In this document: positions 5,800-12,021 of the stretch, one piece after another
Layout of the letters: every line of letters begins with the position of its first letter
Position numbering within the stretch: the stretch's first letter is position 1
NCBI GenBank assembly: GCA_902797015.1
Contig: CADBRG010000317.1
Coordinates: 1 to 14,004 of the forward strand
Source of the DNA: an uncultured Lachnospiraceae bacterium
Lineage (GTDB): Bacteria > Bacillota > Clostridia > Lachnospirales > Lachnospiraceae
DNA: 14,004 nt
Reading direction: 5' to 3'
Program-made: the position numbers and the translations under genes
The notes under the pieces: generated by a model
Database searches by the model: none
Seen by the model: the letters and a program-made list of their open reading frames with translations, nothing else
What the model was told of the DNA's origin: nothing

Positions 5800-7671
5800 T
5801 TATTCTCTGACGCGCAGCGCCCGGATCGCATTCAATACCGCGATCACCATAACACCGACATCCGCAAAGATCGCTGCCCACATATTGACAATGCCAAGTG
5901 CTCCCAACACCAGGCAAAGCAGCTTGACACCGATCGCAAACCAGATGTTCTGATACACGATCCTGAGACATTTTGAAGAAATCCGGATCGCTTTTACGAT
6001 CTTGGCCGGATCATCATCCATCAAAACAATGTCTGCCGACTCGATCGCCGCATCCGACCCCATCGCCCCCATCGCGATTCCGATATCCGCTCTTGAGAGC
6101 ACCGGTGCATCGTTGATTCCGTCTCCGACAAATGCCAGGACTTCCTTCTCATTTTGTTTTTGCAGCAGTTCTTCTACTTTTTCGACCTTATCTGCCGGAA
6201 GTAACTCGCTGTGTACCTCATCCACATTGAGTTCTTTCGCCACAGCATCCGCTGCCGCCCGGTTATCTCCGGTAAGCATAACGGTCTTCGTAATGCCTGC
6301 TTTTTTCAGCCCTGCAATGGCTTCTCTTGCCGTTTTCTTAATGCGGTCGGAGATCAGTATGTGGCCTGCATAGACCCCGTCTGCCGATACATGTACAACG
6401 GTGCCGGCTTCCTCTGTTTTCTCAGATACAACACCCTCCGCCTTCATCAGACGTTCATTGCCGACAGCCACTTTCTTTCCGTCAATGTATGCGGTCACGC
6501 CTGCGCCGCCTTCCTCTGTCACATCAGAAACGCGGGAGGCATCCGGGTCTTTTTCATATGCCTTTTTTAAGCTTAAGCCGATCGGATGTGTTGAAAACTG
6601 TTCCGCAAGCGCTGCATATTCCAACAGTGTCTCTTCGGTGAAGCCTTCTGCCGGACTGATCTGTGTGACTTCAAACACACCCTCTGTCATGGTTCCGGTT
6701 TTATCAAAAACAATCGTCTTCGTATTGGACAAACGTTCCAGGTAATTGGAACCTTTTACCAGGATCCCGTTGCTGCTCGCACAGCCGATCCCAGCAAAGA
6801 ACGATAGCGGGATGCTGATGACAAGTGCGCACGGGCAGCTGATAACAAGGAAGGTCAGCGCGCGGTAGATCCAGTCCGTCCATTCGGGTGTCAGATGCAG
6901 CAGCCCCATCCGTACAAGCGGCGGTGCGATCGCAAGTGCCAGTGCGCCGTAGCAAACGATCGGCGTATAGTATCTGGCAAACCGGGTGATGAAGTTCTCC
7001 GGCTTGGATTTGCGCATACCGGACTCTTCCACCAGCTCGAGGATCTTTGATACGGTCGAATCCGCAAATTCCTTCGTTGTCCGGATCTTGATCATACCGT
7101 CCATACTGATGCATCCGCTGATCACTTCGTCTCCTGTCTGTGCCTGTCTCGGCAGACTCTCACCGGTCAGTGCACGCGTGTCAAGCGATGCCTCTCCCTC
7201 GATGATCACACCATCGATCGGAATCTTTTCGCCCGGTCTTACGACAATGATGCTTCCGGGCTCTACATCTTCCGGATCTACTTCTTCTATTTCTCCATCT
7301 TCTGTCAGCAAATATGCATAATCCGGACAGATATCCATCAGATCCGCAATGTTCCTGCGGCTTTTTCCGACTGCCATGCTCTGGAACAGCTCTCCGATCT
7401 GATAAAAGAGCATAACGGCAACGCCTTCGGTATATTCTCCTAATACGATCGCTCCGATCGTTGCGACCGCCATCAGGAAATTCTCATCGAAAACCTGTCG
7501 GTTGACGATACCTTTCCCGGCCTTTTGTAAAATGTCATATCCGATCAGGATGTAAGGAATCAGGAAGAGCAAAAGCCTCGCAGTCCCTTTGACCGGCAGC
7601 AACGCAAAAACAACCATTAGAACTGCCGTGATAATGATCCTGATCAATACTTTTTTCTGCTTTTTACTCAT
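5800..7671 (-). CDS. P1B-2 type heavy-metal-exporting ATPase (Zn/Cd/Pb) lacking an N-terminal HMA domain
   Basis: Inner-membrane pump that uses ATP to export divalent soft metals. The 623 residues begin directly with the membrane segments; CadA/ZntA proteins usually have one or more HMA domains first (700 or more residues). Visible motifs are actuator TGES (169-172), metal-site C279-P-C281, phosphorylation site D323KTGT, H362-P363, TGDN (467-470) and GDGIND (516-521). K583 (IGVKL) and D604 (FADVG) lie in the last membrane segments. The CPC plus K plus DxG set is the P1B-2 (Zn/Cd/Pb) signature rather than copper. The missing metal-binding domain appears to be supplied by the separate 72-residue protein encoded 99 bases upstream. 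The SD is weak. The gene could be called cadA or zntA; the metal cannot be settled from sequence. Confidence 0.95.
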   Translation of the reverse strand: MSKKQKKVLIRIIITAVLMVVFALLPVKGTARLLLFLIPYILIGYDILQKAGKGIVNRQVFDENFLMAVATIGAIVLGEYTEGVAVMLFYQIGELFQSMAVGKSRRNIADLMDICPDYAYLLTEDGEIEEVDPEDVEPGSIIVVRPGEKIPIDGVIIEGEASLDTRALTGESLPRQAQTGDEVISGCISMDGMIKIRTTKEFADSTVSKILELVEESGMRKSKPENFITRFARYYTPIVCYGALALAIAPPLVRMGLLHLTPEWTDWIYRALTFLVISCPCALVISIPLSFFAGIGCASSNGILVKGSNYLERLSNTKTIVFDKTGTMTEGVFEVTQISPAEGFTEETLLEYAALAEQFSTHPIGLSLKKAYEKDPDASRVSDVTEEGGAGVTAYIDGKKVAVGNERLMKAEGVVSEKTEEAGTVVHVSADGVYAGHILISDRIKKTAREAIAGLKKAGITKTVMLTGDNRAAADAVAKELNVDEVHSELLPADKVEKVEELLQKQNEKEVLAFVGDGINDAPVLSRADIGIAMGAMGSDAAIESADIVLMDDDPAKIVKAIRISSKCLRIVYQNIWFAIGVKLLCLVLGALGIVNMWAAIFADVGVMVIAVLNAIRALRVRE

Positions 7672-7702
7672 GATGTATTCTACTGCTTTCTATCATTTCT
7701 TT

Positions 7703-7716
7703 ATGAATTCATTCAT
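7703..7716. promoter_or_regulatory. Inverted repeat, possible second ArsR-type operator
   Basis: A perfect ATGAAT-TC-ATTCAT repeat with a 2-base spacer in the gap between the HMA gene and the ATPase. It shares the ATGA..TCAT ends and 2-base spacing with the better-placed repeat at 8045-8062. The role is inferred only. Confidence 0.3.
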
Positions 7717-7726
7717 GCAGGATTCT

Positions 7727-7758
7727 CTAAAAGAAATGCTGCGCCATGCGACGCAGCA
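7727..7758 (-). terminator. Terminator-like hairpin between the HMA gene and the ATPase gene
   Basis: A perfect 7-bp stem (TGCTGCG/CGCAGCA, 7737-7743 and 7752-7758) with an 8-base loop. On the minus strand it is followed by TTTCTTTTAG. It lies 12 bases after the HMA gene stop. It is shorter than the other terminators here and probably allows partial read-through, giving more small protein than ATPase; it may also protect the upstream mRNA from 3' decay. Confidence 0.5.
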
Positions 7759-7770
7759 CTTTAAGCTTCT

Positions 7771-7989
7771 TTATAAATAAATCTCACAATCAGACTCTAC
7801 CTTGCGGCAGGCCTTCAGTGCCGACTGCATGACAGAATCCACATCTGCGCCGTCCTCAAACTCCACCTTCATCTTCAATGCCATAAAGTTCACGGTACAG
7901 TCCTTGACACCTTCTGTCTTCTTCACCGCTTCTTCCATCTTTGCGGCACAGTTTGCGCAGTCCACTTCGATCTTGTAAGTCTTCTTCAT
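7771..7989 (-). CDS. Stand-alone HMA-domain metal-binding protein
   Basis: A single HMA (heavy-metal-associated) domain of 72 residues, a ferredoxin-like fold that binds metal and hands it to P1B ATPases. The motif CANC (C11, C14) in MKKTYKIEVDCANCAAKMEE matches the N-terminal domains of Zn/Cd pumps (DCANCAAK) rather than the GMTCxxC of copper chaperones. Extra cysteines C31, C61 and C68 lie outside the loop, and the C-terminal CEIYL is short. The true start is ATG 7987-7989, with an AAAGGGAG SD about 8 bases upstream. A longer reading from 8061 would begin inside the operator and has no SD. It is the first gene of the metal operon and appears to be the detached metal-binding domain of the ATPase downstream. 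Confidence 0.9.
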   Translation of the reverse strand: MKKTYKIEVDCANCAAKMEEAVKKTEGVKDCTVNFMALKMKVEFEDGADVDSVMQSALKACRKVESDCEIYL

Positions 7990-8044
7990 AATGTATGTCT
8001 CCCTTTCGCAAATCAAATGTATGATTCGGCTTTTCGCTTGCACG

Positions 8045-8062
8045 TATGAGCAGTTGTTCATA
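8045..8062. promoter_or_regulatory. Probable ArsR/SmtB-type operator
   Basis: Imperfect inverted repeat TATGAGCA-GT-TGTTCATA, 7 of 8 arm positions matching around a 2-base centre. It lies at about +6 to +23 of the predicted metal-operon transcript. The TGA..TTCA arms and 2-base centre resemble known SmtB/CzrA/CadC operators. The downstream-adjacent position suits repression that metal binding relieves. Confidence 0.65.
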
Positions 8063-8073
8063 TGTTTGTTTTT

Positions 8074-8101
8074 ATTATAGCACTGTGTGTGGGGTTGTCA
8101 A
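8074..8101 (-). promoter_or_regulatory. Promoter of the metal-efflux operon
   Basis: Minus strand -35 TTGACA (8096-8101) and -10 TATAAT (8074-8079), both full consensus, with a 16-base spacer. The predicted start is near 8067. Such a strong core promoter makes sense under tight repression by the operator just downstream. The transcript leader is about 78 bases. Confidence 0.88.
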
Positions 8102-8120
8102 CACCGAATTATTGTGTAGA

Positions 8121-8423
8121 CCCTTCCAGATTTCTTATGAAACTCTTTCCAGATCCGATTACATTGGAACTCTTTCTTATCATTTCAATCTGAAAAGTTC
8201 CAAAATCTTCCGCAACCATGCCTTTAGGCTTCATTATTCGTATGTTTTGGAACTTTCTGACCGCAATATGCCTGTTTTAGTTCCAAACTTTCCTGATTTT
8301 GGAACTTTTTGCTACTGTTTACCTGACTATAGTTCCAAAACTTGCTCGAAACCGGCGTTTTATGCCTGTATTTCAGGAATTTTGGAACTTTCAGCTGCCG
8401 TAACGCCAATTTTGTTCCAAAAT
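8121..8423. repeat. Array of alternating inverted 10-bp motifs (TTTTGGAACT / AGTTCCAAAA)
   Basis: This non-coding stretch (8102-8471, no supported gene) holds eight copies of a GGAACT-centred motif in strictly alternating orientation. Forward copies start at 8164 (TTGGAACT), 8245, 8297 and 8380; reverse copies start at 8196, 8279, 8331 and 8413 (the last reads TGTTCCAAAA). Inside each forward-reverse pair the gap is 24, 24, 24 and 23 bases. Between pairs the gaps are about 39, 8-9 and 39 bases. The intervening bases are not conserved. Any neighbours can pair as hairpins; the longest arm is 12 bp (8194-8205 with 8245-8256) and the tightest is 9 bp with a 10-base loop (8279-8306). Decayed copies may extend to 8121: TTCCAGAT occurs at 8124 and 8147, and TGAAACTCTTTC at 8138 echoes TGGAACTCTTTC at 8165. 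The array lies between the lipoprotein terminator and the metal-operon promoter. No known repeat family was recognised. Confidence 0.85.
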
Positions 8424-8465
8424 CTGCCTGGCGTCGCTTGCTAAAAACCCATCTGCGCCGTCAAC

Positions 8466-8510
8466 AAAAAAAGCCTTGCCTGTGTTCATTTCAAACACAC
8501 AGGCAAGGCT
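8466..8510 (-). terminator. Strong terminator of the substrate-binding protein gene
   Basis: A perfect 14-bp stem (AGCCTTGCCTGTGT, 8472-8485, with ACACAGGCAAGGCT, 8497-8510) and an 11-base loop. On the minus strand it is followed by an unbroken run of seven T. It lies 17 bases after the stop of the lipoprotein gene. Confidence 0.95.
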
Positions 8511-8527
8511 GCCATTATTGATCTCTA

Positions 8528-9517
8528 TTACTGCGCTGCTTCATATCCTTCCGGAATCGTGATGCCAAGAGATTCGCACAGTGCCGCATTTACGGTCTTG
8601 GTGGTCGAATCCGCTGTCTCGACTGCCATCTCGCCCGGATTTGCGCCATTTGCCAGGATCTCATACGCCATCAGACCTGTCTGATAACCAAGGTCATAAT
8701 AGCTGATGGAAACTGCTGCGATACCGGTGTCGACATCTCCCCAGCCTGTAACAACAGGAATCCCTGCCGGCTGAACGATATTTTTAACGGTTCCGATCGC
8801 TGCTGCAAATGTGTTGTCGGTCGGGATGTAGAGCGCGTCGCACTCCTGTACTGCTTTTGTGGTTACGGTCTGGATCTCATTGGAATCTGCTGCTGTATAA
8901 ACTACGGATTCAATGCCGTCTGCTTTGGCTTCTGCTTCAAATGCATCCGACTGATAAATGGAATTCGGTTCTGCGGAGCAATAAAGGATACCAACCTTCT
9001 TTGCCTCCGGAAGAAGTTCAACAAAGATGTTTTCCTGCTCATCGATCGGTGCCAGATCGGATGTTCCGGATACGTTTGTTCCTGTTGTTCCTGTAAAATC
9101 ACTCATGCCAAGTGCGGATGCATAATCCGTAACAGATGTACCCAGTACCGGGATATCTGCCGTTGCCTGAGATGCAGCCTGCAGTGCCGGTGTCGCATTT
9201 GCCATGATCAGATCTACATTTGCAGACACGAACTGATTACAAATGGTTGTATTGTTTGCAGATTCGCCCTGTGCGTTCTGCAGTTCGATCTCAACGCTGT
9301 CTCCAAGCTTATCCTTCAGTGCGGCTTCAAATCCTTCTGTTGCGGCATCAAGCGATTCATGCTCCAGCGCCTGACAAATGCCGACTGTATAGGTTCCCGA
9401 TGCGCTTTCTCCCTGTGCACTGCCACCTGCCGCACCGCTCTCTGCTGAGCTTCCACATGCAGATAAACCGATCACCATTGCAGATGCCATAATAATTGCA
9501 AGTACTCTTTTTTTCAT
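8528..9517 (-). CDS. ABC transporter substrate-binding lipoprotein (PF04392 / TrpX-like)
   Basis: Extracytoplasmic binding protein of the ABC_sub_bind (PF04392) type, whose studied members bind tryptophan or tyrosine (TrpX). The 329 residues start with a lipoprotein signal (MKKRVLAIIMASAMVIGLSAC, lipid attached at C21), then a Ala/Gly/Ser/Glu spacer. The family core follows: VGICQALEHESLDAATEGF, DLIMANATPALQAAS, PVLGTSVTDYASALG, KKVGILYCSAEPNS, ALYIPTDNTFAAA and VSISYYDLGYQTGLMA. ATG 9515-9517 is preferred, with an AGAGG SD 7 bases upstream; a longer reading from 9532 would cover that SD. Its own promoter and terminator make it monocistronic. The usual permease and ATPase partners are absent here, so it must share a transporter elsewhere or act otherwise. 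The ligand is unknown. Confidence 0.92.
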   Translation of the reverse strand: MKKRVLAIIMASAMVIGLSACGSSAESGAAGGSAQGESASGTYTVGICQALEHESLDAATEGFEAALKDKLGDSVEIELQNAQGESANNTTICNQFVSANVDLIMANATPALQAASQATADIPVLGTSVTDYASALGMSDFTGTTGTNVSGTSDLAPIDEQENIFVELLPEAKKVGILYCSAEPNSIYQSDAFEAEAKADGIESVVYTAADSNEIQTVTTKAVQECDALYIPTDNTFAAAIGTVKNIVQPAGIPVVTGWGDVDTGIAAVSISYYDLGYQTGLMAYEILANGANPGEMAVETADSTTKTVNAALCESLGITIPEGYEAAQ

Positions 9518-9552
9518 TGTAAATCCTCTCATAAAACACTATATTTACTTTA

Positions 9553-9566
9553 GTATGCTACCATAC
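9553..9566. promoter_or_regulatory. Small palindrome in the divergent intergenic region
   Basis: GTATG-CTAC-CATAC, perfect 5-bp arms, at about +10 to +23 of the predicted lipoprotein-gene transcript and between two divergent genes. It could be an operator for an unknown regulator or a small leader hairpin. Short enough to arise by chance. Confidence 0.3.
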
Positions 9567-9582
9567 GAAAAATATACATCTT

Positions 9583-9611
9583 ATACTATATATCTTTTGT
9601 GCTCTTGTCAA
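9583..9611 (-). promoter_or_regulatory. Promoter of the substrate-binding protein gene
   Basis: Minus strand -35 TTGACA (9606-9611, consensus), a 17-base spacer, and -10 TAGTAT (9583-9588). The predicted start is near 9576, giving a leader of about 58 bases. Its -35 lies next to the -10 of the oppositely directed MFS gene. Confidence 0.65.
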
Positions 9612-9617
9612 TAATGT

Positions 9618-9623
9618 TATAAT
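9618..9623 (+). promoter_or_regulatory. -10 element of the MFS gene, placed for a leaderless transcript
   Basis: A full-consensus TATAAT ends 7 bases before the A of the MFS start codon, so transcription would begin at or within a base of that ATG. No good -35 is seen at the right distance (the best is TTTTGT at 9595-9600), and no SD lies upstream of the ATG. Confidence 0.5.
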
Positions 9624-9630
9624 ACTTTTC

Positions 9631-11061
9631 ATGAACTCTGAATTTGAACGAAAATTTGACGCGAAGCTGGTTTTATCCGTTTTAGCGTCCGCGCTGATGA
9701 CTTTTACAGGGATCGTGGTGGAAACATCCATGAATGTCACATTCCCGACCCTGATGCGTGAATTTCATATCGGAACCGGGCTTGTCCAGTGGTGCACGAC
9801 AGGCTACCTTTTGGTGCTTTCTTTGATCATCCCCTCTTCGCCGTTTCTGATCAGACGGTTTCGCATGAAGCATTTATTTATTTTTGCAAATCTGTGTTTT
9901 ATCCTCGGAACGATTATCTGCATGAGCGCACCGGAATTTTCAATCATGCTGCTCGGCAGGATCATCCAGGGAATCGGCACCGGCGTTTCCCTTCCATTGA
10001 TGTATAATATTATTCTGACGCAGGCCCCCTATGACAAAACAGGTTTTCTTGTCGGCATCGCAGCAATGATCCCGGGGATCGGCCCTGCGATCGGACCCTT
10101 CATCGGCGGTTTCATCACCCTGCTCTGGGGTTGGCGTATGATTTTTGCTTTTCTGCTGCCTCTTCTTGTCATTTCTCTTATCTTGGGCGCAGTCTGTATC
10201 CGCCAATCTGCAAAAACTGAAAATATCGTGATGGACAAACAAGGATATCTTTATATCGCTCTTTGCTTTGTCTGCCTGGTCTTTGCGATCAATCAATCCG
10301 CAGCACTTGGCTGGCACCATCCGATCGTCCTTTTGTTATACGCTGGTGCTCTGCTGTTCCTGCTACTGTTTGTATTCCGCTCAAAACGGTCTCCATCTCC
10401 GCTGATCCGTTTAACGATCTTCCGGTATAAACGTTATACATTAAGCCTGTCAGGCGTGATCCTGTTTGCACTGATCGCACTTGGCATCGGTTTTGTACTG
10501 CCAAACTACGGACAGATCTGTATCGGCTTAAATACGCTACAGGCCGGGAGCCTTCTGCTGCCCGGCTGTGCATTTGCCGCCATTCTAAATCCGTTTGCAG
10601 GAAAACGATATGACAAAAACGGCGGTGCAAAACTGATCAAGGGAACATTCCTGTTCTCCATCATCGCACTGATTCTCTATGCCGTCACATTAAACCATGC
10701 AACGTTCATCCTGCTGACCATGATCTATCTGATCTTTGGCGTCGGCATGGGCTGCATCAATGGACTGCTCGTCACAAATGGCCTGCAGGGTCTGCCGGAT
10801 GAATTATACGCAGACGGGAATGCTGTATTTAATACCCTGCAGCAGCTTTTCTGTGCAATCGGTACCGTCATCGCATCCAGTATTGTCGCTGCCGCGCAGG
10901 CAAAAATGCCACAAAATATGGCCGCCGGTACATTGACCGGCAGCCGTACAGTCTTTATCGTCTTCATTTTTCTTGCAATCTTGATCTACATCATGATATT
11001 TGGCGCCGTGAAACACCCGGCTTCCCATTCCTATTTGAAAGCAGATTCACCCGGAAACTGA
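9631..11061 (+). CDS. DHA2-family MFS multidrug exporter
   Basis: Proton-driven exporter of the EmrB/QacA/LmrB type with about 14 predicted membrane segments over 476 residues. It starts KLVLSVLASALMTFTGIVVETSMNVTFPTL, the usual first segment of this group. The family tryptophan-tyrosine block follows (VQWCTTGYLL, 52-61), then motif A (SSPFLIRRFRMK), motif B (LLGRIIQGIGTG, 108-118) and drug-antiport motif C (GPAIGPFIGG, 151-160). ATG 9631 is the only reasonable start: no other start codon lies nearby in frame, and the next Met (23) is within the first membrane segment. The gene has no SD and may be translated from a leaderless mRNA. It is divergent from the lipoprotein gene and ends flush against the stop of the nitrilase gene. 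The substrate cannot be told. Confidence 0.93.
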   Translation: MNSEFERKFDAKLVLSVLASALMTFTGIVVETSMNVTFPTLMREFHIGTGLVQWCTTGYLLVLSLIIPSSPFLIRRFRMKHLFIFANLCFILGTIICMSAPEFSIMLLGRIIQGIGTGVSLPLMYNIILTQAPYDKTGFLVGIAAMIPGIGPAIGPFIGGFITLLWGWRMIFAFLLPLLVISLILGAVCIRQSAKTENIVMDKQGYLYIALCFVCLVFAINQSAALGWHHPIVLLLYAGALLFLLLFVFRSKRSPSPLIRLTIFRYKRYTLSLSGVILFALIALGIGFVLPNYGQICIGLNTLQAGSLLLPGCAFAAILNPFAGKRYDKNGGAKLIKGTFLFSIIALILYAVTLNHATFILLTMIYLIFGVGMGCINGLLVTNGLQGLPDELYADGNAVFNTLQQLFCAIGTVIASSIVAAAQAKMPQNMAAGTLTGSRTVFIVFIFLAILIYIMIFGAVKHPASHSYLKADSPGN

Positions 11062-11895
11062 TCACTTCTTTTCCCGAAGCTCATAAAGGTCCGCGCGCCG
11101 GTTTGCCAGAGAAGGAATCTGTTTTCTCACTTCATCGATTCTTCCCAGATCGATCTCCGCCATCAAAACACCCGGCTTGTCTTCTGCCTTTGCGATCACT
11201 TTTCCCCATGGATCGATGACCATCGAACGTCCATAGGCTGTCATATTATACTTCTCACCGATCTGGTTGCATGCCACGATAAAAACACCGTTCTCGATTG
11301 CGCGTGCCCGAAGCAGCACTTCCCAGTGCGCCTGCCCGGTCTGCATCGCAAAGCAGGCCGGTACAAAGATCACCTGTGCGCCTGCCAGAGACAGCAGCCG
11401 ATATAATTCTCCAAACCGCAGATCATAACAGATCGTAAATCCAAGGTTTCCCAATTCCGTATCACAGAGAACAATATCTTCCCCCGGTGTGACACTGTGA
11501 GATTCCCGGAACGAACTGCCGTCATCAAGATCCACATCAAACAAATGAAGCTTGCTGTATTTACAGCGGATCTCTCCTGTAGGATCGATCAGCACCAATG
11601 TGTTCTTCGGTTTTTCTCCACAGGTTTCCGGGATGCTTCCACTCATGATCCAGATATTATGTTTTCTGGCCTGTTCCGCCAGAAAATCCGTCGTCGGTCC
11701 CGGGACCGGTTCTGCCTGGTAGCGTAATCCCTTTCCGCAAAAATTCATGTTTTCGGGGAACACAACCAGAGAGGCACCATTTGTAACTGCCTCCTCAATC
11801 ATATGTTTTGCCGCCTTTAGATTTTCTTCCTTGTCAGTTTGAGAATCCATCTGGCAGAGCGCAATCTTGTATTTCTCTTTTCTCTCCAACCCCAT
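11062..11895 (-). CDS. Carbon-nitrogen hydrolase, Nit/omega-amidase group
   Basis: Cytosolic amidohydrolase of the nitrilase superfamily, 277 residues. The catalytic triad is complete: E48 (VVFPENMNF), K115 (KYSKLHLFD) and C156 (TICYDLRFGELYR), with HWEVLLRARAIEN after it. The KLHLFDVDL and CYDLRF blocks match the Nit1/Nit2/YafV-like branch, which includes deaminated-glutathione amidase and omega-amidase. A metabolite-repair role on alpha-keto amides is likely, but the exact substrate is inferred. The GAGGTAA SD, 6 bases upstream, supports ATG 11893-11895. A possible promoter has -10 TATACT near 11940 with a weak -35. Its stop TGA directly abuts the stop TGA of the convergent MFS gene, with no terminator seen between them. 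Confidence 0.93.
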   Translation of the reverse strand: MGLERKEKYKIALCQMDSQTDKEENLKAAKHMIEEAVTNGASLVVFPENMNFCGKGLRYQAEPVPGPTTDFLAEQARKHNIWIMSGSIPETCGEKPKNTLVLIDPTGEIRCKYSKLHLFDVDLDDGSSFRESHSVTPGEDIVLCDTELGNLGFTICYDLRFGELYRLLSLAGAQVIFVPACFAMQTGQAHWEVLLRARAIENGVFIVACNQIGEKYNMTAYGRSMVIDPWGKVIAKAEDKPGVLMAEIDLGRIDEVRKQIPSLANRRADLYELREKK

Positions 11896-11957
11896 TGTAT
11901 TACCTCACAGATCATCCTGTTATTGCTTCTCCCTATCACAGTATATACAGATTTTTA

Positions 11958-11984
11958 TTGACAGAAAAGGGAAAAGCATATAAA
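11958..11984 (+). promoter_or_regulatory. Possible promoter of the GNAT gene
   Basis: Plus strand -35 TTGACA (11958-11963, consensus) with TATAAA at 11979-11984 (15-base spacer), or TAAAAA at the 17-base position. The gene starts at 12022. Confidence 0.5.
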
Positions 11985-12021
11985 AAGATAACCATAATGT
12001 TTTATGTTTTGAAGGAGTACT

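Noticed and set aside
7771..8061. Longer start for the HMA protein (ATG at 8061)
   Set aside because: That ATG lies in the operator at about the transcript start and lacks an SD. ATG 7989 has a good SD and gives the canonical HMA N-terminus.
8164..8423. CRISPR array
   Set aside because: The repeated unit is only about 10 bp, alternates in orientation, has unequal gaps (24, 39, 8) and no cas genes nearby. CRISPR repeats are longer and all face one way.
8164..8423. Integron attC sites or a shufflon
   Set aside because: The motifs do not match the attC core (RYYYAAC/GTTRRRY), there is no integrase or invertase in the window, and the segments between motifs (8-39 bases) are too short to be invertible coding cassettes.
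8046..8444. 132-residue plus-strand reading frame across the repeat array
   Set aside because: It starts inside the metal-operon operator, has no SD, resembles no protein, and simply translates the inverted motifs. The 61-residue minus-strand frame at 8224-8409 fails for the same reasons.
8528..9532. Longer start for the substrate-binding protein (ATG at 9532)
   Set aside because: Five extra residues precede a standard lipoprotein signal, and the SD (AGAGG) that fits ATG 9517 lies inside the extension.
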